A program made the position numbers and the translations under genes. A DNA stretch of 52,744 bases from an uncultured Alphaproteobacteria bacterium (GTDB lineage: Bacteria > Pseudomonadota > Alphaproteobacteria > RF32 > CAG-239): assembly GCA_944390355.1 (NCBI GenBank), contig CALXPT010000011.1, forward strand, positions 1-52,744, written 5' to 3'. Position 1 is the stretch's first letter; every line of letters begins with the position of its first letter. The notes beneath the pieces are model-generated. The model saw nothing but the letters and a program-made list of their open reading frames with translations. It had not been told where the DNA came from and did no database searches. Positions 9,527 through 16,867 of this stretch are shown in pieces.

Positions 9527-10138
9527 ATGAATTTGCCGATTGAAAAAATTTCAGAAATAATCAGCACCCGCATAAGCCACGATATGGTAGGCAATATCGG
9601 AGCGGTATCAAATGCCGTAGAGTTGCTGGAAGAAGGAGATATGGACTTTTTATCGGATATCAAGTCAATATTAAAAGTCAGTTCATCGGTATTATCGGCA
9701 AGGATGAAGTTTTTTCGCTTAAGTTTTGGTTTGGGTAACAGCGACTTGAAAGATACAGCCAAAGTAAGAGAAATATCGCAAAACTACCTCAATACATTGG
9801 GCAATGCCAAACAAAGCCCGATAAAGTTAGAAGCGCATTTGCAAGAAAATGGGCTAAACCGAGAAGCAATGTTGACAATTATGTCATTAGCTGACACAAT
9901 CATAAAGGGAGGCAAAATAGAGATTGAAACAGCGCAAAATTCAATAGCCGCAGTTGTTTCATCGGAATATACCTTGTCAGAGGAAAAAATAAATACGATG
10001 AAAGAAATATTAAAAGGAAATTTACCGGAAAATCTTTCTTTATATGCACCGTTTATCTATCTGGCAACAAGGGTTCAAGGCAAAGGGAAAAAGATAGAGC
10101 TCAAAGATATGGAAGGCTTGGCAGTATTGATAAGGTAG
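9527..10138 (+). CDS. chpT: ChpT-like histidine phosphotransferase
   Basis: ChpT-type proteins relay phosphate between hybrid histidine kinases and response regulators such as CtrA and CpdR in alphaproteobacteria. The dimerization/phosphorylation helix is clear: ISTRISHDMVGNIGAVSNAV with the candidate phospho-acceptor His18, followed by ELLEE, which matches the family pattern. The remaining ~150 residues correspond to the degenerate ATPase-like C-terminal domain without visible ATP-binding boxes, as expected. Length 203 is normal. The start ATG follows AAAAGGAAA by a good spacing. It sits 12 bases before a receiver-domain gene, its plausible partner, and upstream of cheR. Confidence 0.82.
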   Translation: MNLPIEKISEIISTRISHDMVGNIGAVSNAVELLEEGDMDFLSDIKSILKVSSSVLSARMKFFRLSFGLGNSDLKDTAKVREISQNYLNTLGNAKQSPIKLEAHLQENGLNREAMLTIMSLADTIIKGGKIEIETAQNSIAAVVSSEYTLSEEKINTMKEILKGNLPENLSLYAPFIYLATRVQGKGKKIELKDMEGLAVLIR

Positions 10139-10150
10139 AGAGGAATAGTC

Positions 10151-10516
10151 ATGAAAAAATGTATCATAGCCGACGATTCGGCAATAATTCGAATGCTGCT
10201 GGCCAAGATTATGGAAAATTTGCAGTATGAAATTATCGAGGCGGAAGACGGAGAAAAAGTAGTCTCATTATGCGAGAAACTAGAGCCGACATTGATAATA
10301 ATGGATACAAAGCTGCCGATTTTAGATGGCTTGGATGCAATGTACAAAATCAGAGATATGTTGAGAATAAACCAGCCCAAAATAATATTCTGCTCATCAA
10401 TCACGGATCCGGAACGAATTAAAGAGGCTCTAATCGGGGGAGCTGACGATTATATAATGAAGCCATTTGATGAAGAGATAATAACCAGTAAACTCGATAT
10501 TTTGGATTTGTTATAG
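10151..10516 (+). CDS. Single-domain response regulator (CheY/CpdR-like receiver)
   Basis: A stand-alone receiver domain of 121 residues. The acidic pair Asp8-Asp9, phospho-acceptor Asp52 (IIMDTKLP), Ser82/Ser83 switch region, Tyr101 and Lys104 (IMKPF) are all in place, so it should be phosphorylated. There is no output domain, so it acts by protein-protein contact. Preceded by AGAGGAA, 12 bases after the chpT-like gene and 9 bases before cheR, which suggests a short phosphorelay linked to chemotaxis. It cannot be told from sequence alone whether it contacts the flagellar switch (CheY-like) or a protease adaptor pathway (CpdR-like). Confidence 0.9.
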   Translation: MKKCIIADDSAIIRMLLAKIMENLQYEIIEAEDGEKVVSLCEKLEPTLIIMDTKLPILDGLDAMYKIRDMLRINQPKIIFCSSITDPERIKEALIGGADDYIMKPFDEEIITSKLDILDLL

Positions 10517-10525
10517 GAGACAACA

Positions 10526-11479
10526 ATGAGAAAAAATGATTTTGAATTTTTATTGGGTCTGCTCAAAAAATATGTTGGCTGGGAATTAGGTGAAGACAAA
10601 TATTTTATAGTCGATCGCAAAATATACAATTTTGTTCGGGAGAAAAATTATGCCTCAGTAGAAGATTTGGTTGAAGCCCTAAGGACAGGGCAAAAAACAC
10701 TAATCTGGCAGGTAGTCGAAGCATTGGCTTTATCGGATACAAGTTTTTTTAGGGATTATAAGGTATTTGCCGGATTCGAAAATAGAATTTTGCCGCATTT
10801 AAGAGAAGCCAACCGTAGCTCGCAAAAGCTAAGAATTTGGAGCTTAGGTTGTTCATCAGGACAAGAGGCATATTCCATAGCAATGTCGGTTAAGAACCGA
10901 ATGTTTGCCGTATCTGATTGGGACATAAAGATTATAGGTACAGATATATCAACAGCCTCCATAAGCAAAGCGCAGAAAGGTCTATATAACAATTTTGAAG
11001 TTCAGATGGGGTTAAATGCCAAAAGCATAATAGATAACTTTCATCAAGAAGGAGAAATGTGGCAAATAAATAGCAATATCAAGAAGATGGTTGAGTTTCG
11101 CCGCTACAATCTTCTGGATGACGTAACATTTTATGATCCGTTTGATGTTATATTTTGCCGAAATGTTTTAAGATTTTTTGCCGAAGAGAAACAACAAGAG
11201 GTATTGGAAACAATCCATAAAAACCAAATCCCCGGAGGATTTTTATATTTGGGCGTTAGAGAAAATATTCCGGCATTGAATGCGTATTATGATCAGGTAA
11301 AAGGAATGCGTTGTTTATATCAAGCAAAGGTATTAAATGAAGAAAAAAGAGAAAAAGCCGAGCAAAGCGGAGAAGGAACAAAGAGCGTAGAAGCACCGGC
11401 TCTACCGAAATTTGTCCGACCGGAAAATTTAAGACCATTGGGATCAGGTTCTGTGCATAAAATTAGTTTTGATAAATAA
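10526..11479 (+). CDS. cheR: CheR-type chemoreceptor glutamate methyltransferase
   Basis: CheR transfers methyl groups from S-adenosylmethionine to glutamates of chemoreceptors for adaptation. The all-helical N-terminal domain (about 1-75) is followed by the SAM-binding fold with WSLGCSSGQEAYSIAM (near residues 107-122), GTDIS and the conserved FCRNVLRFF block (near 210). At 317 residues it is somewhat longer than Escherichia coli CheR (286); the extra ~45 residues are a charged, Pro-rich C-terminal tail. AGGAGA precedes the ATG. It closes the 8259-11479 operon. No receptor, CheB, CheA or CheW gene is in the window. Confidence 0.93.
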   Translation: MRKNDFEFLLGLLKKYVGWELGEDKYFIVDRKIYNFVREKNYASVEDLVEALRTGQKTLIWQVVEALALSDTSFFRDYKVFAGFENRILPHLREANRSSQKLRIWSLGCSSGQEAYSIAMSVKNRMFAVSDWDIKIIGTDISTASISKAQKGLYNNFEVQMGLNAKSIIDNFHQEGEMWQINSNIKKMVEFRRYNLLDDVTFYDPFDVIFCRNVLRFFAEEKQQEVLETIHKNQIPGGFLYLGVRENIPALNAYYDQVKGMRCLYQAKVLNEEKREKAEQSGEGTKSVEAPALPKFVRPENLRPLGSGSVHKISFDK

Positions 11480-11567
11480 ATACAGAAAGGAGAGCAAAGA
11501 AAAGCACTCTTTTTTATGAGTTGGCTTACAGAGCCCCGAGTTCACAGGGAATATCCATAAAAGAAAG

Positions 11568-12032
11568 CTAATAGACTTCTTCAATAAAGAATTCATTTTG
11601 TAATCTTCTTTGCGGTTTGTACATAAAGATGTTAGTTATGGTCGGGATATCATAACGGCGATTCCAATAACCTCTTTTTTCCATGCAAATGCGATAATCG
11701 GCGGGGTCGATATTAGAATCATCGCGAATGGAATTAACGACAATAGGCTGAGCCCCTGGGTAAGGAATATAAGAGGCCCAAATACCACGTTCATTATGCC
11801 AGTCGGCGCGGATGTCTAATTTAGTTTCTTCAGAATAGAACCAATTTTTAACATCGGGAATAATTTGAAAATACTCAGCTTTTCGCAAACATTCCGAATG
11901 GTCGCGAGCAAATTTTTCCACGCCGGTATTTTCTTTTTCCCAATGAAAAATAACCTGCCCGTGACCTTGGTTAAACCACGAGCAAGAAGCTAAGCAACAT
12001 AAAGATAAAGACAGCCACAATGCTTTGTTCAT
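11568..12032 (-). CDS. Small lipoprotein of unknown function
   Basis: A 154-residue predicted lipoprotein. The signal MNKALWLSLSLCCLASC ends in a lipobox (LASC, lipidated Cys17), so the mature protein is membrane-anchored. The mature part is Trp/Tyr-rich and contains two more cysteines (in HSECLRKAEYF and YRICMEKRGYW), compatible with a disulfide. CMEKRGY is a short motif seen in several small alphaproteobacterial lipoproteins, but I cannot name a family. The ATG at 12032 is chosen over a TTG two codons upstream because AGGAA lies at good distance. It follows the GST-like gene by 9 bases and is likely cotranscribed with it. Confidence 0.78.
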   Translation of the reverse strand: MNKALWLSLSLCCLASCSWFNQGHGQVIFHWEKENTGVEKFARDHSECLRKAEYFQIIPDVKNWFYSEETKLDIRADWHNERGIWASYIPYPGAQPIVVNSIRDDSNIDPADYRICMEKRGYWNRRYDIPTITNIFMYKPQRRLQNEFFIEEVY

Positions 12033-12041
12033 AATCAATTC

Positions 12042-12707
12042 CTAAAAATCTAAATTGGCATAATGCTTAGCCGGCAAGATACCCCGAATATTATCTTTTA
12101 AAATATCTTTAAAAGAAGGTCTGGATTTAATTTTAGAATACCAAATTTTTGCATTTTTATATCCGTCCCAAGGCACATCGCCCAAGTAATCAATAACGGA
12201 AATCTGGGCGGCGGCGGCAATATCGGCCAAAGAAAATTCATCACCGGCCAGATAGTTGCGACGTTCGGCAAGCCAATCAACATATTCCAAGTGAAAAGCC
12301 AGATTATTTAGGCCGATATTAATGACTTTAGCGTTTGGAGCTCCGCCGTTAGAAAAGCGTTTAAAAACCTTTTCGGTAACAATTTGCAGGAACACTTCGT
12401 GATAAAACTTTTCATCAAACCATTCGCACAAACGCCTTGTTTCAGCGCGTTTTTCAATATTTTTAGGCAAAAGAGGGACATCAGGGCTGGCTTCCTCCAA
12501 AAATTCGGAGATAGCATAATTTCCGGAAATAGCTTTTCCGTCATAAACAAAGATAGGCAAAGAGCCGGAGGGATTAAGTTGATATGCTTCATCAGACAAA
12601 GCCCACGGCTCTTCTTCCCGCAAAACGAACAACATTTTTTTTTCATTAAGGATGATGCGGATTTTGCGAGAAAAAGCAGAAACGGGATGATGTACGAGTA
12701 AAACCAT
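12042..12707 (-). CDS. Glutathione S-transferase family protein
   Basis: The 221-residue protein has the canonical two-domain GST layout: a thioredoxin-like N-terminal domain (about 1-78; LLVHHPVSAFSRKIRIILNE, cis-Pro in GSLPIFVYDG, then the glutathione gamma-glutamyl contact region ISGNYAISEFLEE) and an all-helical C-terminal domain with the folding motif AGDEFSLADIAAAAQISVID. Ser11 in SAFSRK is a plausible activating residue. Substrate cannot be predicted; members range from detoxification enzymes to stringent-starvation-type regulators. A ribosome site CTGGAG precedes the ATG. Confidence 0.88.
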   Translation of the reverse strand: MVLLVHHPVSAFSRKIRIILNEKKMLFVLREEEPWALSDEAYQLNPSGSLPIFVYDGKAISGNYAISEFLEEASPDVPLLPKNIEKRAETRRLCEWFDEKFYHEVFLQIVTEKVFKRFSNGGAPNAKVINIGLNNLAFHLEYVDWLAERRNYLAGDEFSLADIAAAAQISVIDYLGDVPWDGYKNAKIWYSKIKSRPSFKDILKDNIRGILPAKHYANLDF

Positions 12708-12787
12708 GATAGCTCCAGAAAATAAAATAGTAAGACAATACTAGCAAGGCAAATTAAATAGGTCAAGATGAACGAGAAAAATATATA

Positions 12788-13630
12788 CTATTGTTTTTCA
12801 AAAAAATCAGGAGCGACGACCCCGCTGTATAGAGATTCGTTTTGAGAAATTTCCTTTTTGATTAAGTTTTCCAAGGCTACTTTAGAGTCAGGATTCTCTG
12901 AAATTTTGGTTAAACCGCGTCTGAGCTGGTCGCGGTAAGGAGAGAATTTAGATATGCCGAGAAAGATAGGAATATCCCAAACAGCATTCTGAGAAATGCT
13001 GAATTTTCCGGTTAACCCGAGTTTAGCAATAACGATGCGAGCGTTATAAGCCGAAGCTAAAATATAATCAACATCTCCGGTATAAAGTTTTTTGTATAAA
13101 TCAAAAGGCGTTTCAACAAACAAAACATTGCGTTTTTTTACTTCACTTTTAACAAAATCACTCAAATACTCAAAAGAGCCGATAGCGCCTTTAAGATTGC
13201 CCAAATCATCAATATTTTTAATTTTGGCAGAATTTTTAGGTAGAGTAACGATTACGATTGGATTAGAAATAATGGCAGGATAAATGAGTTCAAGACCGCG
13301 GTAGTCATCGGTTCCGCTGTAAACGCCAAGCATAATGTCAATATCACCGGCACGAAGAGATTGTAAAATTTTGCGATATTTATCGCGATATCTGTAAGAG
13401 ACATTAAAATTGTAATCTTTAGCATAATCTTCAAGCATTTCGGAGAAAATATTTTTGTAATTCATTGAATCACGGGTTGTTAACACACTACCGAAAGGAG
13501 GATAATCAATAAAACCGGATGCGGTAATATTTTTACGAGATTCCGTATCGTCCTTAGAGAAATTGACCTGAGCAATAGAGTTTGAGCAAAGGCATAAGCA
13601 AAGAGACAAAAACAAAAGTTTTTTGAGCAT
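12788..13630 (-). CDS. Periplasmic solute-binding protein, family 3
   Basis: A 280-residue exported protein (signal MLKKLLFLSLCLCLCSNSIA, mature from Gln21) with the two-lobe fold of family 3 solute-binding proteins: ITASGFIDYPPFGSVL at the start of lobe 1, LRAGDIDIMLGVYSGT around the ligand site, hinge crossing near IIVIVTLPKN and a second lobe with LYKKLYTGDVDYILASAYNA. Such proteins usually bind amino acids for an ABC importer, but the canonical arginine ligand motif is not obvious and no permease or ATPase gene is adjacent, so it may be an orphan binding or sensing protein. It starts a minus-strand run with the GST-like and lipoprotein genes. Confidence 0.85.
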   Translation of the reverse strand: MLKKLLFLSLCLCLCSNSIAQVNFSKDDTESRKNITASGFIDYPPFGSVLTTRDSMNYKNIFSEMLEDYAKDYNFNVSYRYRDKYRKILQSLRAGDIDIMLGVYSGTDDYRGLELIYPAIISNPIVIVTLPKNSAKIKNIDDLGNLKGAIGSFEYLSDFVKSEVKKRNVLFVETPFDLYKKLYTGDVDYILASAYNARIVIAKLGLTGKFSISQNAVWDIPIFLGISKFSPYRDQLRRGLTKISENPDSKVALENLIKKEISQNESLYSGVVAPDFFEKQ

Positions 13631-13721
13631 AATAAACTCCGCAAAAATTTATACAATTTTAATAAAAAATATATTATAATAAAAACGATAAAAAATATAT
13701 TAATTATATGTAGGGACTAAA

Positions 13722-14132
13722 ATGAACTCGACTCAAACTTATGCTGAAGTTCAAATGTCTGGGCTGTCAGAAAAAGAACTTGAAACCAGAGCGTTAATTC
13801 GCACGGCATCAGCATTAAATTCAATCAAAGAAAATTGGGATGAGAAGAAGTCAGAATTACCGCAGGCTCTAGAAAAGGAGCGTCGCTTGTGGACAATCAT
13901 AGCCTCGGCAATGGGAGAACCGGATTGTCCACAAGACAATAGTATAAAGGTCAATATAATAAATTTATCAATATTTATTTTTAAGAGAATAAATATGTTG
14001 TTGGCGTCAACAGATCCGAAACCTGAGCAGTTAGACATTTTAATTGACATAAACATGAATATTGCAAGAGGGTTATCGGAAGGAATTGCACAGCAGCAAG
14101 CGGAAGCGGTAGGAACGAAACAAGAACTGTAA
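13722..14132 (+). CDS. flaF: Flagellar biosynthesis regulator FlaF
   Basis: FlaF is an alphaproteobacterial protein needed for flagellin synthesis and secretion, acting with FlbT. The 136-residue protein has the family pattern: an ETRALIRTASAL helix, LPQALEKERRLWTII and a C-terminal LSIFIFKRINMLL helix. AGGGA precedes the ATG. It is followed by a terminator and then the hook operon, fitting a flagellar locus; flbT and flagellin genes are not in the window. The upstream 90 bases are extremely AT-rich and contain no promoter I can place with confidence. Confidence 0.82.
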   Translation: MNSTQTYAEVQMSGLSEKELETRALIRTASALNSIKENWDEKKSELPQALEKERRLWTIIASAMGEPDCPQDNSIKVNIINLSIFIFKRINMLLASTDPKPEQLDILIDINMNIARGLSEGIAQQQAEAVGTKQEL

Positions 14133-14150
14133 ATTTGCCCACAAACTAAG

Positions 14151-14180
14151 AAAAAAGCCTGATGAATTTCAGGCTTTTTT
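14151..14180 (+). terminator. Intrinsic terminator of flaF
   Basis: GCCTGA (14157-14162) pairs with TCAGGC (14169-14174), flanked by A-run and T-run that extend the stem; loop 6 nt, then TTTTTT. Confidence 0.88.
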
Positions 14181-14196
14181 GTTTTGAATAAAATTT

Positions 14197-14212
14197 TGGC
14201 ATGTTATTTGCA
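14197..14212 (+). promoter_or_regulatory. Sigma-54 (-24/-12) promoter of the hook operon
   Basis: TGGCATGTTATTTGCA matches the 16-nt sigma-54 consensus with GG (14198-14199) and GC (14210-14211) at the required spacing; the only departure in the -24 element is T for C at its sixth base. It lies 41 bases before the fliK start, between a terminator and the gene. Sigma-54 control of hook genes is established in Caulobacter. Confidence 0.8.
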
Positions 14213-14252
14213 TATCAATATGCAGGAAAATTTTAATATATGGAGTTCCGCA

Positions 14253-15989
14253 ATGGAAGTAAAAGATATAAATACGTTGACAAACATGCTCGTGGGCAAA
14301 CGTTCTCAAAAAAACGATATGAACATGGGAGCAATGAATGCAGTCCAAGATTTTAAGTCAATGATTACGGGGGACAAGTTATTTAACTTCTCGTCAATGG
14401 AAAAAACTTCCGGCGGATCACAAATATCCATGTCAACAACATCCCAAATGGATGAAGATTTTTCGTCTCAAAAAATAAATAATAAACAAGAAAACCCCAT
14501 AGAAGAGGATTCCGTTTCAAATACAGAAAAAGTAAAAGATAAAAAAACGCAAAAACCTGAAAAAAATAATAAGGAAGAGCAGGTAACATCATCACAAACA
14601 GAAGATAGCTCAAATACATCTGTGTCGGAAACGGAGCAAAGTGATGTTCAAAACCCGACGAAAGCAGAAGAAACAAAAAATGGCTCGGAAGAAAAACAAG
14701 AAGAGATAGTCGCATCGGCACCGGAAATAGCAGATGCAACAAATCCTGAAACAGTTTCGGAAGATGTGGCGGACATAGAAGAAAGTGATAAAATTGAATT
14801 TGATATTTCCGACTTGCTCGGAGTTATGGATTTACAAGGAATTGGTGCTGTAACTGTATATAATGTAAGCGAAAACACATATTCGGTTATGAGCGGCGAA
14901 GAATTATCCGATTTTATCTCCTCGGCAGATTCAAATTTGTTAGCCTTTACAAGTAAGGATTCAAAATCGGATATCACGCTGGTTGACTTATCTAAACCAT
15001 TAGATAAGCAGGGCGTCGAACTGCAAGGTTTTGAAAAAGTTTTGCCCGAAAAAGATATGATGTTGGCCGGAATGCAAAGTGTAGAAAAACAAACAACTCC
15101 GGCAGCGGAAGAAACGCTTATCCGACAAGCCGATAAACTGGCAGAGGCAGTCGGTTCGGATAAAAAACTTAATATAAAAGTAGATGTCAAAGAGGAAAAT
15201 TTTGCCTATACGACAGCCAAAGTATCGGTCAAGGAAACATTAGTAAATGCCGATGTTAAAGAGAATGGCAATTTGAGCGCGATTGCGTCGCAGTCGGCAG
15301 GAGAAAAAGAAGTTAAACCGCAAGTAACAACAGGGAATAATCCGGTTAATATGCAGGCTGTAGCCGCCGTGGAAGTCCAATCGGCAGCTCAAGCAAGCAA
15401 AAATATCCAGCAAATAAATGTAGCAGTAGTAAAAACAACAGCGGAAACCAATACAACAAACCTTTCTAACATGGCCGGAACAAACGTTGCAGCCCAGAGT
15501 GCTAAAGCCGAGACCGCGGTGCAAGGAGATAACAAGACAACATTTAAAGATGTATTTAAGGGGATGAGCCGCGAAGTTGTCGACCAAGTTAAAATAAATA
15601 TCACCAAATCAGCGGTGAAAGGTGTAGATAATATCGAAATAAAATTAAAACCGGAAGAACTGGGGCATATAGAGATTAAAATGCAAATAGCCAAAGACGG
15701 CAAATTGCAGGCACATATAGTAACGAGCCGAGCCGAAACCTTGGATATATTGCAAAAAGAAATCCCCAGTTTGGAAAAAGCATTTTCAGATGCAGGCTTC
15801 TCGTTAGACAGCGGGAGTTTGAGTTTTAGCCACCGCCAAGAAGATCAAGCAAGCAAAGAACAAGCATCTGAGCTAAGAAATTTCATTGGCAACGTCTTAG
15901 AACAAGAAAATGACAATGAAAATTATAAACTAACAACCCAATTACCTGAGAGTTGGGACGGAACATCCGCTCTTAACATCAGAGTATAG
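14253..15989 (+). CDS. fliK: Flagellar hook-length control protein FliK-like
   Basis: FliK measures hook length and switches the flagellar export gate from hook to filament substrates. The long central part (about 60-440) is low-complexity and Glu/Ala/Ser/Val-rich, as in other FliK proteins, and the C-terminal domain (about 455-545) has the Flg_hook pattern: IEIKLKPEELGHIEIKMQ, then HIVTSRAETLDILQKEIPSL. The start at 14253 has GGAG 7 nt upstream and lies after the sigma-54 promoter; a TTG at 14184 would start upstream of that promoter and is rejected. 578 residues. It is 18 bases before flgD. Confidence 0.88.
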   Translation: MEVKDINTLTNMLVGKRSQKNDMNMGAMNAVQDFKSMITGDKLFNFSSMEKTSGGSQISMSTTSQMDEDFSSQKINNKQENPIEEDSVSNTEKVKDKKTQKPEKNNKEEQVTSSQTEDSSNTSVSETEQSDVQNPTKAEETKNGSEEKQEEIVASAPEIADATNPETVSEDVADIEESDKIEFDISDLLGVMDLQGIGAVTVYNVSENTYSVMSGEELSDFISSADSNLLAFTSKDSKSDITLVDLSKPLDKQGVELQGFEKVLPEKDMMLAGMQSVEKQTTPAAEETLIRQADKLAEAVGSDKKLNIKVDVKEENFAYTTAKVSVKETLVNADVKENGNLSAIASQSAGEKEVKPQVTTGNNPVNMQAVAAVEVQSAAQASKNIQQINVAVVKTTAETNTTNLSNMAGTNVAAQSAKAETAVQGDNKTTFKDVFKGMSREVVDQVKINITKSAVKGVDNIEIKLKPEELGHIEIKMQIAKDGKLQAHIVTSRAETLDILQKEIPSLEKAFSDAGFSLDSGSLSFSHRQEDQASKEQASELRNFIGNVLEQENDNENYKLTTQLPESWDGTSALNIRV

Positions 15990-16007
15990 TTATAAAGGAG
16001 TAAAGCC

Positions 16008-16847
16008 ATGACAGATGTAAATGCAATCAATGGTTATACCCTGACGGGAAGCAGTTCCGCTTCAACTTCTTCATCGTCGCAAACCTTGTCGGCGGACATG
16101 AACACATTTTTGACTCTGCTGACAACACAGTTAAAATATCAAGATCCTCTTGATCCGATGGATACGGCAGATTTTACAAACCAGTTGGTACAGTATTCTA
16201 GTGTTGAACAGGCAATACAAACCAATTCCAAACTTGATAGTTTGTTGTCTTTATATACGTCGAACTTAGGAGCGCAAGCCGTATCATATATCGGCAAGGT
16301 AGCACAGGTTTTAGGAGATGTAATGCCCTTACAAGACGGTCAGGCAAAAGCCGCTTATACATTGGATAAAGATGTAAAGAGCGTAACCATTTATGTAAAG
16401 GATTTAAACGGCAACACGGTTTATTCGACCAATGGTGAGACTTCATCAGGCACGCACGAGTTTGACTGGGACGGAAAAACATCCGGAGGTCAACAATTGG
16501 AAGACGGAGCCTATCAAATCATCGTAAGTGCCCAGACAGCAACCGGAGAAACGGCAGCCAATGTTACGACCACCATTTTTGGTAAGGTAACTGGTGTAGC
16601 GAGTGATAGTGAAGGGGTTTACATAGGTTTAGGAGATGCCGTAACCGCGAACTTGAATGATATATTAACGGTACGAGCCGATGATTATTTTAACAAAGGG
16701 TCTTCAGATAAAACCGATGGCGTAGGGGAAGATAACGCTTCAGGTGAAGATGAAGACAGCACAGAAGACACATCCATAGTTGACGATATAATTGATGCCG
16801 CCGAGACGGCCGCCACAATTGCCGGTTCAGCTTTGGCTATTATTTAA
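16008..16847 (+). CDS. flgD: Flagellar hook cap / hook assembly protein FlgD
   Basis: FlgD caps the growing hook and guides FlgE polymerization. The conserved N-terminal region is clear: MNTFLTLLTTQLKYQDPLDP followed by MDTADFTNQLVQYSSVEQ (about residues 31-70). The middle carries the Ig-like/tudor-like part with DLNGNTVYS and FDWDGKTSGGQQLEDGAYQI. At 279 residues it is longer than Escherichia coli FlgD (231), mainly due to an acidic C-terminal tail (about 225-265, Asp/Glu/Ser-rich) ending in an Ala/Ile segment. AAAGGAG precedes the ATG; it lies between fliK and flgE in one operon. Confidence 0.95.
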   Translation: MTDVNAINGYTLTGSSSASTSSSSQTLSADMNTFLTLLTTQLKYQDPLDPMDTADFTNQLVQYSSVEQAIQTNSKLDSLLSLYTSNLGAQAVSYIGKVAQVLGDVMPLQDGQAKAAYTLDKDVKSVTIYVKDLNGNTVYSTNGETSSGTHEFDWDGKTSGGQQLEDGAYQIIVSAQTATGETAANVTTTIFGKVTGVASDSEGVYIGLGDAVTANLNDILTVRADDYFNKGSSDKTDGVGEDNASGEDEDSTEDTSIVDDIIDAAETAATIAGSALAII

Positions 16848-16867
16848 GCACTTTAGGGAGAAAAACA

